From contig JBBQZZ010000003.1 in assembly GCA_038207265.1 (NCBI GenBank), positions 124,001 to 188,000 on the forward strand: a DNA stretch of 64,000 bases. The letters are read 5' to 3'. The translations under genes and the position numbers were made by a program. Of the stretch, positions 1 through 8,920 are shown piece by piece; position 1 is the stretch's first letter; each line of letters opens with the position of its first letter. The stretch comes from JACMLD01 sp038207265. Lineage in GTDB: Bacteria; Bacteroidota; Bacteroidia; Chitinophagales; Chitinophagaceae. The notes beneath the pieces are model-generated. The model saw only the letters and a program-made list of their open reading frames with translations. It was not told where the DNA came from and made no database searches.

Positions 1-561
1 TATTGTTTTGAAAATACGTTGCTGGAATTCATCTCGTTTAGTAGAATAGAGTGCAACGGCTTCATAATAAACAGCATTGTCGCGGATCCTGGTACGTGTA
101 ATGGGACGCACAATTTTATCTTCATAATTCTCTCCTGTTTGTGAAAGCAGTTTGGGTGCATCGTTGGGAACAACACGATACAGAACGGATAAATCTATGG
201 TCACTTCCAATCCATCTGATGTTAACACACGAATGGCATCATCGCCTGTTTTATGTCCTTCATCCTGTATTCCACTCATTGTATAGTTCATGGTTTTTAC
301 ATCCATTTTTACCACATCAACCAATGGATTGATAAAGTGCAGTCCACTGTTCAATACATCGTCCTGCACTTTTCCAAATAGCTTTTTAACGCCTATCTGG
401 CCAGCTTCTATCTGGATGACGCAGGCAGTTGTGATCCCCAACAGAATAATAATAAGTCCAACAACGCGCAAGGGGTTACCAAAGCGTCTTAGTTTTTCAT
501 CACTGCGCAGAAGTCCAAGGCCAGCGAAGAAAACTATCAGCCCAAGAATGAGGAGTATCAT
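1..561 (-). CDS. Prohibitin-like SPFH/Band 7 membrane protein, 3' end outside window
   Basis: I translated the reverse strand from an ATG at 561; the reading frame stays open to base 1, giving 187 residues without a stop, so the C-terminal part lies beyond the window. Residues 1-18 and about 30-48 are hydrophobic segments. They are followed by a sequence typical of SPFH proteins: 'EAGQIGVKKLFGK', then 'GLHFINPLVDVV' and 'DGLEVTIDLSVLYRV'. SPFH proteins form large membrane-anchored ring assemblies and often scaffold or protect membrane proteases; which partner this one has cannot be told from here. The N-terminus carries two membrane segments rather than the single one usual for HflK or prohibitin. 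Confidence 0.85.
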   Translation of the reverse strand, partial: MILLILGLIVFFAGLGLLRSDEKLRRFGNPLRVVGLIIILLGITTACVIQIEAGQIGVKKLFGKVQDDVLNSGLHFINPLVDVVKMDVKTMNYTMSGIQDEGHKTGDDAIRVLTSDGLEVTIDLSVLYRVVPNDAPKLLSQTGENYEDKIVRPITRTRIRDNAVYYEAVALYSTKRDEFQQRIFKTI

Positions 562-612
562 ATAATTTATGTTTGAATACGAAGTAACGCCTAATAAACC
601 ATTTCGCGATTA

Positions 613-1044
613 TTAACTGCTGTGATCCGCAATAATCATCCAATGACCGTTTATTTTACGAAACAATAATGTATAATGGCCTCCAACATCACCTACGCTC
701 CTTTTTAAAAACCATTTTCCCAAAACCCAGTAGTAATCAGGCGATAATTTTTTAAGCTTTAGTATTTCAAAAAACAGCTTACCCATTTTAGCGGCATCGC
801 TATAATTCTTCTTATAATTATTCAGCGTATTCTGGTAACCGTATGTAACACCCCCCTTGCCTACAAACATCAGTGAATCATTTTTCCAGTAGCCAGTCAT
901 AAATTCATCGATATTGCCCTTGTTCCATGCCTCAGTTTGCCGGTGCAGTAAATCAAGAACTTCTTTTTCATCCTTATTTGATTGTGCCTTTAGAAAACCA
1001 CCGGTTATACATGCAATGATGGTGAGTAAGAATATTTTTTTCAT
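613..1044 (-). CDS. Secreted NTF2-like (SnoaL/DUF4440-type) protein
   Basis: This 143-residue protein has a Sec signal peptide (residues 1-20, ending 'GGFLKAQ'). The mature part has the NTF2-like pattern: an N-terminal helix 'EVLDLLHRQTEAWNKGNIDEFM', a 'YWKNDSLMFVGKGG' strand, and a final 'GHYTLLFRKINGHWMIIADHSS' strand pair. Such folds are small cone-shaped ligand-binding or enzyme domains, and the substrate cannot be read from sequence. It lies 143 bp beyond the dehydrogenase operon and after that operon's terminator, so it is probably transcribed separately. Confidence 0.8.
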   Translation of the reverse strand: MKKIFLLTIIACITGGFLKAQSNKDEKEVLDLLHRQTEAWNKGNIDEFMTGYWKNDSLMFVGKGGVTYGYQNTLNNYKKNYSDAAKMGKLFFEILKLKKLSPDYYWVLGKWFLKRSVGDVGGHYTLLFRKINGHWMIIADHSS

Positions 1045-1100
1045 TTTGCTAAGGTTGTAAATCTTTTTAAATCAGCCGTGATGATATAAATCATAATAAA

Positions 1101-1130
1101 AAGGTGCCCGAAGCCGCAGCAACAGGCACC
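1101..1130 (-). terminator. Rho-independent terminator after the dehydrogenase operon
   Basis: Arms GGTGCC (1103-1108) and GGCACC (1125-1130) are flanked by A runs on the left and on the right. Read on the minus strand, the stem is followed by five T residues. It lies 58 bp beyond the stop of the subunit-3-like gene, so it probably ends the long minus-strand operon. The 16-nt loop is rather large. Confidence 0.55.
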
Positions 1131-1187
1131 AAAAATATTTCACGCGGCATTGCCGGCGACAAATATTAATATTGGTTGAATAATTTC

Positions 1188-1754
1188 CTAGGTAGCCCAG
1201 GCTTTATCGCCCTTTTTATAATCGATGCAACCTTCGTATTTACCGGGCACAGGAACATAACGCAATGCCTGGGTTGCACCTTCTTTTGAAGTAAAATATC
1301 CAAACAGTGTTAACTGTTTCATCATTGTAAAATAATGTGCCGGGTCCTCAGGCTTTTTACTTTTCATATAGTCTTTTGCTTCCTTATCCAATTTAGTAAG
1401 GAATGCAGTTCTTTGCTCGGGCGTAGACTCCATGAATGATTTGCCGTTCTCCTTTTTACTGGCGTCGTTTAGTTTGCTGATGCCATCATGATATGTCTTC
1501 TGATCTTTTTCCTCGTAACAGTCATTCACCATTACTGTCATGAACTCACCAACCTTGGCAGCTTTTGCACCCGGACTTTTAGTGGTAGGCAAAATGGTAT
1601 CGGCCACTTCATCCAGGAAAGCAATGTCTGCTGCTGTAAAGCTGGCGCCACCTATTGCAGGCTCGCTTTTACAACCACTCAGCAATAACTCGCCGCCAAT
1701 GAATGCGCCACCGGTGAGCACGGTAATCATTTTTAATAGCTCTCTTCTGTCCAT
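1188..1754 (-). CDS. Gluconate 2-dehydrogenase subunit 3-like small subunit (Tat/lipoprotein leader)
   Basis: This 188-residue protein matches the small gamma-type subunit that accompanies membrane-bound FAD (GMC) sugar dehydrogenases. The start 'MDRRELLKM' carries a twin arginine followed by a hydrophobic stretch and a lipobox 'LLLSGC' (Cys28), so export by Tat and lipid anchoring are both plausible. The body has 'FLDEVADTILPTTKSPGAKAAKVGEFM', characteristic of the family. In characterised systems the small subunit carries the signal and takes the leaderless flavoprotein across the membrane. It is the last gene of the operon, 22 bp after a GMC gene. It is the only small subunit in the window although there are four large ones. 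Confidence 0.9.
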   Translation of the reverse strand: MDRRELLKMITVLTGGAFIGGELLLSGCKSEPAIGGASFTAADIAFLDEVADTILPTTKSPGAKAAKVGEFMTVMVNDCYEEKDQKTYHDGISKLNDASKKENGKSFMESTPEQRTAFLTKLDKEAKDYMKSKKPEDPAHYFTMMKQLTLFGYFTSKEGATQALRYVPVPGKYEGCIDYKKGDKAWAT

Positions 1755-1776
1755 ATAGATTTGTTTTATATAGTTT

Positions 1777-3510
1777 TTAAAGATTTCCTTTTTTTAATTC
1801 CTCTACTGCATGGTTAGCCGCTCTGGCTGTTAATGCCATAAAGGTAAGTGATGGATTTTGAGTTCCGGTAGAAACCATACTGGCACCATCCGTCACAAAA
1901 ACATTGCTGCAATTATGAAACTGGTTCCATTTATTCAGCAAAGATGTTTTAGGATCTTTTCCCATTCTTACACCGCCCATTTCATGAATATCCAAACCCG
2001 GAGCCTGTTTGCTGTCTCGTGTTGAAATATTTTTACATCCCGCTTTCGTTAGCATTTCTTCTCCCTGGGCTAAAAAATCCTTCAGTACTTTCTCATCATT
2101 ATCATCATAGCCTACCGAAGTAATCAATTGGGGGATACCCCATTCATCCTTATGATCAGTGCTCAATCGCACATGATTTTTTTCTTTGGGAATCGTTTCA
2201 CCCTGCATCATCATAAATACTCCCCAGGAACCTGCTTCAGATATTTCGTCTTTAAATGCGCCACCCAATTCAGTCGTGCCATCTTTTACCCAGGCCCTTC
2301 CGCGCGAAGCACTAAAATGTACCATATAACCACGCAGAAAATCCATTTCTTGTTTTCTCACATTCCTGAAATTTGGTAACATAGCGCCTGTTGGCTTTCG
2401 CCCATAATAATATTTATCTTCATGTCCTTCATAACCCGCATAAAGTGTACCACGGTAATTGTGAAAACAAATGAATTTTCCCAATAGGCCATTATCATTA
2501 CCAAGTCCATTTGGAAAACGATTGGAAGTTGAATTTAATAATACCAAATTGGTATTTAAACATGCGGCATTTACAAAAATTATTTTTGCAAAATATTCAG
2601 TTGCCTCCTTGGTTTTTGAGTCAATCACCCGAACACCAGTTGCTTTCCCTTTCTTTTCGTCATAAATAATAGAATGTACTACCGACCCGGTACGCATTGA
2701 AAGATTACCAGTTTTTTCTGCCCATGGCAACGTAGAAGCGTTAGAACTAAAATAACCACCGTAAGGACATCCACGTTCGCAAAGTGTCCTGGCCTGGCAT
2801 TGACCCCGGCCCTGCTGAAGATGAATTTCATTGGGCTTTGTTAAATGAGCACAACGGCCAATGATAACATTCCGGTCCGAGTAAGCAGCATTAATTTTTT
2901 GCTGCATTTCTTTTTCAACACAATTCAATTCCCAGGGCGGCAAAAATTCTCCATCGGGCAATGTTTCTAATCCATCTTTATTTCCACTGATGCCCGCGAA
3001 TTTTTCTACGTGACTATACCAGGGGGCCATATCTTCATAACGTATGGGCCAATCCACGGCAAAACCATCTCTGCCCGGACCTTCAAAATCAAAACGACTC
3101 CAACGTTGCGTGGCTCTTGCCCACAACAATGATTTACCACCTACCTGGTAGCCGCGTATCCAATCAAAAGGTTTTTCCTGTATGTAAGGGTGCTCTTTAT
3201 CTTTTACAAAAAAATGATCTGTTGACTCACCATAAGCATAACATCTGGCAAGGATGGGATTTTCCTTTTCAACAGCCAATGGCATTTGTCCACGGTGTTG
3301 AAAGTCCCAGAGATCTTTAACAGCCGTTGGATAATCTTTTATATGCTTAACATCTTTTCCTCTTTCGAGTAACAATGTTTTTAAACCGTGATCACATAAT
3401 TCCTTGGCAGCCCAGCCACCACTAATGCCGGAACCTATTACAATAGCATCATAACTATTTTGATCTTTCCCTTTGTTATTAATGTTTACTATGGTTGAAT
3501 CTCCTGCCAT
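1777..3510 (-). CDS. GMC-family FAD-dependent sugar dehydrogenase, paralogue 1
   Basis: This 577-residue GMC oxidoreductase has an N-terminal FAD-binding motif 'GSGISGG' (residues 26-32) and no signal peptide. The GMC C-terminal region has 'HEMGG' (His about 509) and 'QNPSLT' (Asn about 552), the expected catalytic His/Asn pair. Cys238, Cys244 and Cys248 form C-x5-C-x3-C, the spacing I recall for the [3Fe-4S] ligands in the alpha subunit of bacterial FAD-glucose dehydrogenase. That points to electron transfer out to a cytochrome rather than to oxygen. It is the most divergent of the four copies: it has 'HEMGG' where the others have HEMGS or HEMGT, and 'LLWARATQRWS' where they have 'WGRQ-YRWS'. 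It directly precedes the small subunit. Confidence 0.92.
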   Translation of the reverse strand: MAGDSTIVNINNKGKDQNSYDAIVIGSGISGGWAAKELCDHGLKTLLLERGKDVKHIKDYPTAVKDLWDFQHRGQMPLAVEKENPILARCYAYGESTDHFFVKDKEHPYIQEKPFDWIRGYQVGGKSLLWARATQRWSRFDFEGPGRDGFAVDWPIRYEDMAPWYSHVEKFAGISGNKDGLETLPDGEFLPPWELNCVEKEMQQKINAAYSDRNVIIGRCAHLTKPNEIHLQQGRGQCQARTLCERGCPYGGYFSSNASTLPWAEKTGNLSMRTGSVVHSIIYDEKKGKATGVRVIDSKTKEATEYFAKIIFVNAACLNTNLVLLNSTSNRFPNGLGNDNGLLGKFICFHNYRGTLYAGYEGHEDKYYYGRKPTGAMLPNFRNVRKQEMDFLRGYMVHFSASRGRAWVKDGTTELGGAFKDEISEAGSWGVFMMMQGETIPKEKNHVRLSTDHKDEWGIPQLITSVGYDDNDEKVLKDFLAQGEEMLTKAGCKNISTRDSKQAPGLDIHEMGGVRMGKDPKTSLLNKWNQFHNCSNVFVTDGASMVSTGTQNPSLTFMALTARAANHAVEELKKGNL

Positions 3511-3525
3511 TAATTATTTGTATTA

Positions 3526-5253
3526 TCAAATATTACCTTTTTTTAATTCTTTCACAGCAAAATCTGCCGCCCTGGCTGTTAATGCCATATAAGTAAGAGA
3601 TGGGTTCTGACATGCCGATGATGTCATACAAGCGCCATCAGTTACAAATACATTTTTCGCATCCCAAACCTGGTTATTGGCATTCAATACCGAGGTCTTT
3701 GCTTCTCTTCCCATTCTGGCTGTTCCCATTTCATGAATGCCGTGTCCTATAGCATGACCATTATCCCATGTACTGATATTTTTAACGCCCGCTTCTTCAA
3801 ACATGTTCTTTATATCAGATACAATAGCCTTTCTCATCTTCAGCTCATTTTCCTTTAACGCTGCATCCATTGAAAGTACCTGCAATCCCCATTTATCTTT
3901 TTTTATTTTATCAATTGTTATTTTATTATCATGATAAGGAAGAATCTCTCCGAAGCCAGTCGCGCCAATTGTCCAGGCACCTGGTTCAGTAATTGCTTCT
4001 TTAAAATCACCCCCGATATTTAATTCAGCTACCTCCCTGCTCCAACCCTGTCTGCTGGCCGCACCCTGGTACCCATAACCCCGAAGAAAATCTCTTTTGT
4101 CTTCATACAGGTTAGCAAACCGCGTGATATAAAAACCATTTGCCCTGCGTCCAAAAGTATATTTATCTTCAAATCCTTCTACTGTTCCGGATGCACCCAG
4201 GTTATAATGATGGTCCATTATATTGTGACCGAGTTCGCCACTGCTGCTTCCCAGGCCTCCGGGCCAAACGTCTGTTGCTGAATTCATCAACACCCAGGCT
4301 GAGTTCAAAGCAGATGCGTTAACAAATACAATCTTACTGTTATACTCATACGTTTTATTGTTCTCAGCATCCAGGATTTCTACACCCGTTGCCTTTTTGC
4401 TGTTCTTATCGTAGATAATTTTTGTAACAATTGAAAATGGTCTTACGGTTAATTTACCAGTTGCTTTTGCAGCTGGCAGTGTAGAAGATTGTGTACTGAA
4501 ATAACCGCCAAAGGGACAACCTTCCCAACAACGATTTCTGAATTGACATTTGGTTCTGCCCGGTATGGCTTGTGTAAGGTTGGCCACCCGTCCAATGATC
4601 ATTTGCCGACTGCCTTTAAATTTTTCCCTGATCCTGGCTGCTACATCTTTTTCAACACAATTCAACTCCATTGGAGGTAAAAATTGACCGTCAGGCAAGT
4701 GAGGCAATCCATCTTTTGAACCGCTGATACCTGCAAATTTTTCCACATAGTCATACCATGGTGCAATATCACGGTAACGTATAGGCCAATCAATGGCTAT
4801 CCCGTCTTTTGCATTGGCTTCAAAATCAAAATCACTCCAGCGATAACTTTGCCTGCCCCATAATATAGAGCGGCCACCTAATTGGTAACTGCGCCACCAC
4901 GTAAAAGGTTTTACTTCGGTATAGGGACTGTCTACTTCGTTTGCCCAGTAATCCATCACTGGTTCACTGGCAGCCCAACCCCTGTGTATAACCGGGTAGT
5001 TTTTCTTTTGTTCTGCAGTTGTTCTGCCACGATGTTCAAAATCCCATGGATCTTTTCCTGCCGTTTTATAATCTGTAATGTGTTCAAAATTGCGGCCCCG
5101 TTCCAACATCAAAACTTTTAATCCTTTCTCCGTTAATTCTTTTGCAGCCCAGCCGCCACTTATGCCGCTTCCTATCACTATCGCATCGTAAGTATTTTGC
5201 GCGATAGCAGTATTATTTATATTGGGTCTTGCTAATGAAGTATCGCCCGGCAT
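3526..5253 (-). CDS. GMC-family FAD-dependent sugar dehydrogenase, paralogue 2
   Basis: This 575-residue protein has the same architecture as its neighbours. The FAD motif 'GSGISGG' begins at residue 28, the putative Fe-S triad is Cys236/Cys242/Cys246, and the catalytic pair is His507 ('HEMGT') and Asn550 ('QNPSLT'). It has no signal peptide. The gene is 15 bp from each adjacent GMC gene, so the three are surely co-transcribed. It is distinguished from copies 3 and 4 by 'RGWAASEPVMDYWANE' near residue 91, where they have 'LKRDYPLNE', which suggests a different substrate pocket or gate. Oxidation of a glycoside hydroxyl, possibly C3, is an inference from the family and from the operon. Confidence 0.92.
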   Translation of the reverse strand: MPGDTSLARPNINNTAIAQNTYDAIVIGSGISGGWAAKELTEKGLKVLMLERGRNFEHITDYKTAGKDPWDFEHRGRTTAEQKKNYPVIHRGWAASEPVMDYWANEVDSPYTEVKPFTWWRSYQLGGRSILWGRQSYRWSDFDFEANAKDGIAIDWPIRYRDIAPWYDYVEKFAGISGSKDGLPHLPDGQFLPPMELNCVEKDVAARIREKFKGSRQMIIGRVANLTQAIPGRTKCQFRNRCWEGCPFGGYFSTQSSTLPAAKATGKLTVRPFSIVTKIIYDKNSKKATGVEILDAENNKTYEYNSKIVFVNASALNSAWVLMNSATDVWPGGLGSSSGELGHNIMDHHYNLGASGTVEGFEDKYTFGRRANGFYITRFANLYEDKRDFLRGYGYQGAASRQGWSREVAELNIGGDFKEAITEPGAWTIGATGFGEILPYHDNKITIDKIKKDKWGLQVLSMDAALKENELKMRKAIVSDIKNMFEEAGVKNISTWDNGHAIGHGIHEMGTARMGREAKTSVLNANNQVWDAKNVFVTDGACMTSSACQNPSLTYMALTARAADFAVKELKKGNI

Positions 5254-5268
5254 AGATTGTTATAATGT

Positions 5269-6984
5269 TTATAGATTTCCTTTTTTCAATTCACTCACCG
5301 CATGGTCCGCGGCTCTTGCCGTAAACGCCATATAACTCAGAGATGGGTTTACACATGCCGCTGATACCATAAACGATCCATCTGTTACAAATACATTGGG
5401 TGCATCCCAAACCTGGTTGAATTTATTCAGCACAGAAGTTTTTGGATCCTTACCCATCCGTGCAGAACCCATTTCATGGATTCCTCTTCCTAACGTACCA
5501 TCACCATCTCGCCCTGTTACATTTTTTACGCCTGCAGCTTCCAGCATTTCCTTTGCATCGGCCAGCATATCTTTGCGCATTTTCTTTTCATTGTCTTTGT
5601 ATTCGATGTCCATTGCCAAGACATTCAGACCCCATTTATCTTTTTTAGTTTTATCGAGTGTTACTTTATTATCGTGGTAAGGTAGCGTTTCACCAAAACC
5701 CCCAATGTTCATTGTCCATGCACCCGGCTCAGTTAATGCATCTTTGAAATCTGCACCAATTGATAATTCTTCCATTGAGCGATTGTATCCCTGGCGGCTT
5801 CCTCCTCCCTGGTAACCAAACCCACGGAGATAATCCCTTTTATCTCCAAATAGATTTTGATAACGCGGTATATAAATTCCATTTGCTCTCCTGCCGAAAT
5901 AATATTTGTCTTCATAACCTTCTACAGTTCCGCTGGCACCTACACCCAGGTGGTGATCCATAATATTGTGTCCCAGTTCACCACTGCTGCTTCCCAAACC
6001 ATCTGGCCAGATATCAGTAGCTGAATTCATGAGTATCCATGCAGAGTTTAAAGTTGACGCATTTAGAAAAATTATTTTTGCATTGTAAGTATAAGTCTTG
6101 TTGTTTTCACCATCCAGCACTTCTACTCCGGTAGCTTTTTTCTTATCCTTATCGTACAATATTTTTGTAACAATACTCCATGGCCGCAGGGTAAGATTAC
6201 CGGTAGCTCTGGCAGCTGGTAAAGTAGAGGATTGTGTACTGAAGTAAGCACCAAAGGGACAACCCAACCAACATTTGTTTCTGAACTGGCAGGCTGTTCT
6301 TCCCTCATGCGCCACCGTTATATTGGCCGTGCGACCAATGATCATCGCTCTTTTTCCTTTGTAATGTTCTTTTAAACGTGCCGCTACATCTTTCTCCACG
6401 CAAGTCATGTCCATTGCGGGCAAAAATTGCCCATCTGGTAATTGGGACAATCCATCTCTTGCACCGCTGATGCCAGCAAATTTTTCCGCATGATCATACC
6501 AGGGAGCAATTTCATTATAACGAACGGGCCAGTCAATGGCGATTCCATCTTTTGCATTTGCATCGAAATCAAAATCGCTCCAGCGATAACTCTGGCGACC
6601 CCACATGAGTGAACGTCCGCCAACATGATAACCCCTGAACCAATCGAAACGTTTTATTTCAGTATAAGGACTTTCTTTATCATTTACCCAGTAATCGAGA
6701 TTTGTTTCATTGAGCGGATAATCTCTTTTTAAAACCGGATAGTCTTTTATCATTTCCTGTGTGCGTCTTCCACGATGAGGATAATCCCATGCTTCCTTAG
6801 TTGCATTTACATAATCTTTTACATGTTCAATGTCACGGCCACGTTCCAGCATCAACACTTTTAAACCTTTTTCGGATAGTTCCTTTGCGGCCCATCCGCC
6901 GCTGATACCAGAACCAATTACAATTGCATCGTAAGTAGTTTGTTCTACTGCTTTGTTATTAACGTTCGTTGAATCTCCTGGCAT
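5269..6984 (-). CDS. GMC-family FAD-dependent sugar dehydrogenase, paralogue 3
   Basis: This 571-residue protein has the FAD motif from residue 24, the cysteine triad 232/238/242, and catalytic residues His503 ('HEMGS') and Asn546 in 'VNPSLS', where the other three copies have 'QNPSLT'. It is closest to paralogue 4; both share 'HVGGRSL', 'LKRDYPLNE' and 'AMDMTCVEKD'. There is no leader peptide. It follows paralogue 4 after a 176-bp gap, the only large gap within the GMC series, so an additional promoter or processing site could lie ahead of this gene. Confidence 0.92.
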   Translation of the reverse strand: MPGDSTNVNNKAVEQTTYDAIVIGSGISGGWAAKELSEKGLKVLMLERGRDIEHVKDYVNATKEAWDYPHRGRRTQEMIKDYPVLKRDYPLNETNLDYWVNDKESPYTEIKRFDWFRGYHVGGRSLMWGRQSYRWSDFDFDANAKDGIAIDWPVRYNEIAPWYDHAEKFAGISGARDGLSQLPDGQFLPAMDMTCVEKDVAARLKEHYKGKRAMIIGRTANITVAHEGRTACQFRNKCWLGCPFGAYFSTQSSTLPAARATGNLTLRPWSIVTKILYDKDKKKATGVEVLDGENNKTYTYNAKIIFLNASTLNSAWILMNSATDIWPDGLGSSSGELGHNIMDHHLGVGASGTVEGYEDKYYFGRRANGIYIPRYQNLFGDKRDYLRGFGYQGGGSRQGYNRSMEELSIGADFKDALTEPGAWTMNIGGFGETLPYHDNKVTLDKTKKDKWGLNVLAMDIEYKDNEKKMRKDMLADAKEMLEAAGVKNVTGRDGDGTLGRGIHEMGSARMGKDPKTSVLNKFNQVWDAPNVFVTDGSFMVSAACVNPSLSYMAFTARAADHAVSELKKGNL

Positions 6985-7160
6985 ATAATGTTATTTAGTT
7001 ATTAATTTGAATGTCTTAGGTTTAAAGTATAAGGCTCTCTATTGTAACAAGCATTAGTAATGCAAAACCAAGTGATAGTACCAGTAAACTATTAAACTTT
7101 AAACATATGGTGATTAAATTATGACGACCTTAAACTTATCTTCAAACCTTCAACCTTTCC

Positions 7161-8837
7161 TTAAAGGTTTTTTTTCTTCAACTCATTCACCGCATGATCA
7201 ACTGCTCTTGCAGTAAATGCCATATAAGTAAGAGATGGATTCTGACATGCAGCGGAAGTCATGAATGAACCATCTGTCACAAATACATTTGGCGCATCCC
7301 ATACCTGGTTAAATTTATTCAGCACAGATGTTTTCGGATCCTTACCCATACGTGCAGAACCCATTTCATGTATTCCTCTTCCGAGGAAGGGTTCACTACT
7401 TCCACCACCCACATTTTTCACTCCCATGCTTTCAAGCATATTTTTCGCATCTTCCAGCATATCCTTGCGCATTTTCAATTCATTTTCTTTCAACTCACAA
7501 TCAATTGCCAGAATATTCAATCCCCATTTATCTTTTTTGGTTTTGTCCAGCGTTACTTTATTATCGTGATAAGGGAGTGTTTCTCCGAAGCCACCCATTC
7601 CAAATGACCAGACACCTGGTTCTGTAAGTGCTTCTTTGAACTGGGCACCGATGCTGTATTCTGCAATTTCCCTGCTCCAACCTTCACGGCTGCCGCCACC
7701 CTGGTAACCAAATCCGCGGATATAATCGCGCTTGTCACCAAAAAAATTTCTGTATCTCGGTATATAAACTCCATTGGCCCTTCTGCCAAATGTATATTTA
7801 TCTTCATAACCTTCCACTATACCACCGGCACCAACACCTAAGTGATGATCCATAATATTATGACCCAACTCACCGCTGCTGCTACCTAAACCATCAGGCC
7901 ACACATCGGTTGCTGAATTCATTAATATCCATGCAGAATTAAGCGTTGATGCATTCAGGAAAATAATTTTTGCAAAATATTCATACGTCTTATTGGTCTC
8001 CGCATCCAATACCTCTACACCTGTTGCTTTTTTTGTATTCTTATCGTATAAAATTTTTGTAACAATGCTCCAGGGACGTAACGTAAGATTACCAGTTGCT
8101 CTTGCTGCAGGTAGAGTTGCAGACTGTGTACTGAAATAACCACCATATGGACAACCATACCAGCATTTATCGCGAAACTGGCATTGCCTTCCATTTAAGG
8201 GAACCGTTGCATGTGCACAACGACCAATGATTATTTTGCGATGACCATCATATAATTTTTTTATCCTTTGCGCCATATCTTTCTCTACACAAGTCATATC
8301 CATGGCTGGTAAAAACTCACTGTCGGGTAATTCGGGTAATCCTTCTTTCGAACCACTCACGCCTGCAAATTTTTCTACATAGCTATACCAGGGTTCTATA
8401 TCTTTATATCTTACCGGCCAATCAATGGCGATTCCATCTTTTGCATTTTCTTCAAAATACATATCGCTCCAACGATATGTCTGACGACCCCACAGCAATG
8501 AGCGTCCGCCTACATGATAACCACGGAACCAATCGAAACGTTTTACTTCCGTATAGGGACAGTCTTTATCACTTGCCCACCATTTGAGATTTCTTTCATT
8601 GAGCGGGTAATCTCTTTTTAACACCGGGTAGTTTTTGATCATCTCTTCAGTTCGCTCACCACGGTGCGGATAATCCCATGCTTCTTTATTGGCTTCCGTG
8701 TAGTCCTTAACATGTTCAATGTTTTCACCTCTTTCGAGCATGATTGTTTTCAATCCTTTTTCAGTAAGCTCTTTTGCGGCCCAACCGCCGCTGATACCGG
8801 AACCTATTACGATTGCGTCATAAGTATTATCTGCCAT
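7161..8837 (-). CDS. GMC-family FAD-dependent sugar dehydrogenase, paralogue 4
   Basis: This is the first of the four GMC genes in transcription order and the shortest at 558 residues. It starts 'MADNTYDAIVIGSGISGG', so it lacks the roughly 14-18-residue N-terminal extension of the other copies. The cysteine triad is 219/225/229, and the catalytic pair is His490 and Asn533. It follows the TIM-barrel gene by 83 bp. As with the others, a leaderless flavoprotein would have to be exported with the Tat-bearing small subunit if it works in the periplasm; the alternative is a cytoplasmic enzyme. Confidence 0.92.
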   Translation of the reverse strand: MADNTYDAIVIGSGISGGWAAKELTEKGLKTIMLERGENIEHVKDYTEANKEAWDYPHRGERTEEMIKNYPVLKRDYPLNERNLKWWASDKDCPYTEVKRFDWFRGYHVGGRSLLWGRQTYRWSDMYFEENAKDGIAIDWPVRYKDIEPWYSYVEKFAGVSGSKEGLPELPDSEFLPAMDMTCVEKDMAQRIKKLYDGHRKIIIGRCAHATVPLNGRQCQFRDKCWYGCPYGGYFSTQSATLPAARATGNLTLRPWSIVTKILYDKNTKKATGVEVLDAETNKTYEYFAKIIFLNASTLNSAWILMNSATDVWPDGLGSSSGELGHNIMDHHLGVGAGGIVEGYEDKYTFGRRANGVYIPRYRNFFGDKRDYIRGFGYQGGGSREGWSREIAEYSIGAQFKEALTEPGVWSFGMGGFGETLPYHDNKVTLDKTKKDKWGLNILAIDCELKENELKMRKDMLEDAKNMLESMGVKNVGGGSSEPFLGRGIHEMGSARMGKDPKTSVLNKFNQVWDAPNVFVTDGSFMTSAACQNPSLTYMAFTARAVDHAVNELKKKNL

Positions 8838-8920
8838 AACCCTATATTATGAATGAGTAGATGATTGCGGACAAGTAGAATTGATTATTAAATACAAAAT
8901 CTAATCAGTAATTGATTTTA

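Noticed and set aside
290..565. 91-codon plus-strand frame at the window start
   Set aside because: The minus strand here codes for a clear SPFH-domain protein, so the plus frame is a shadow.
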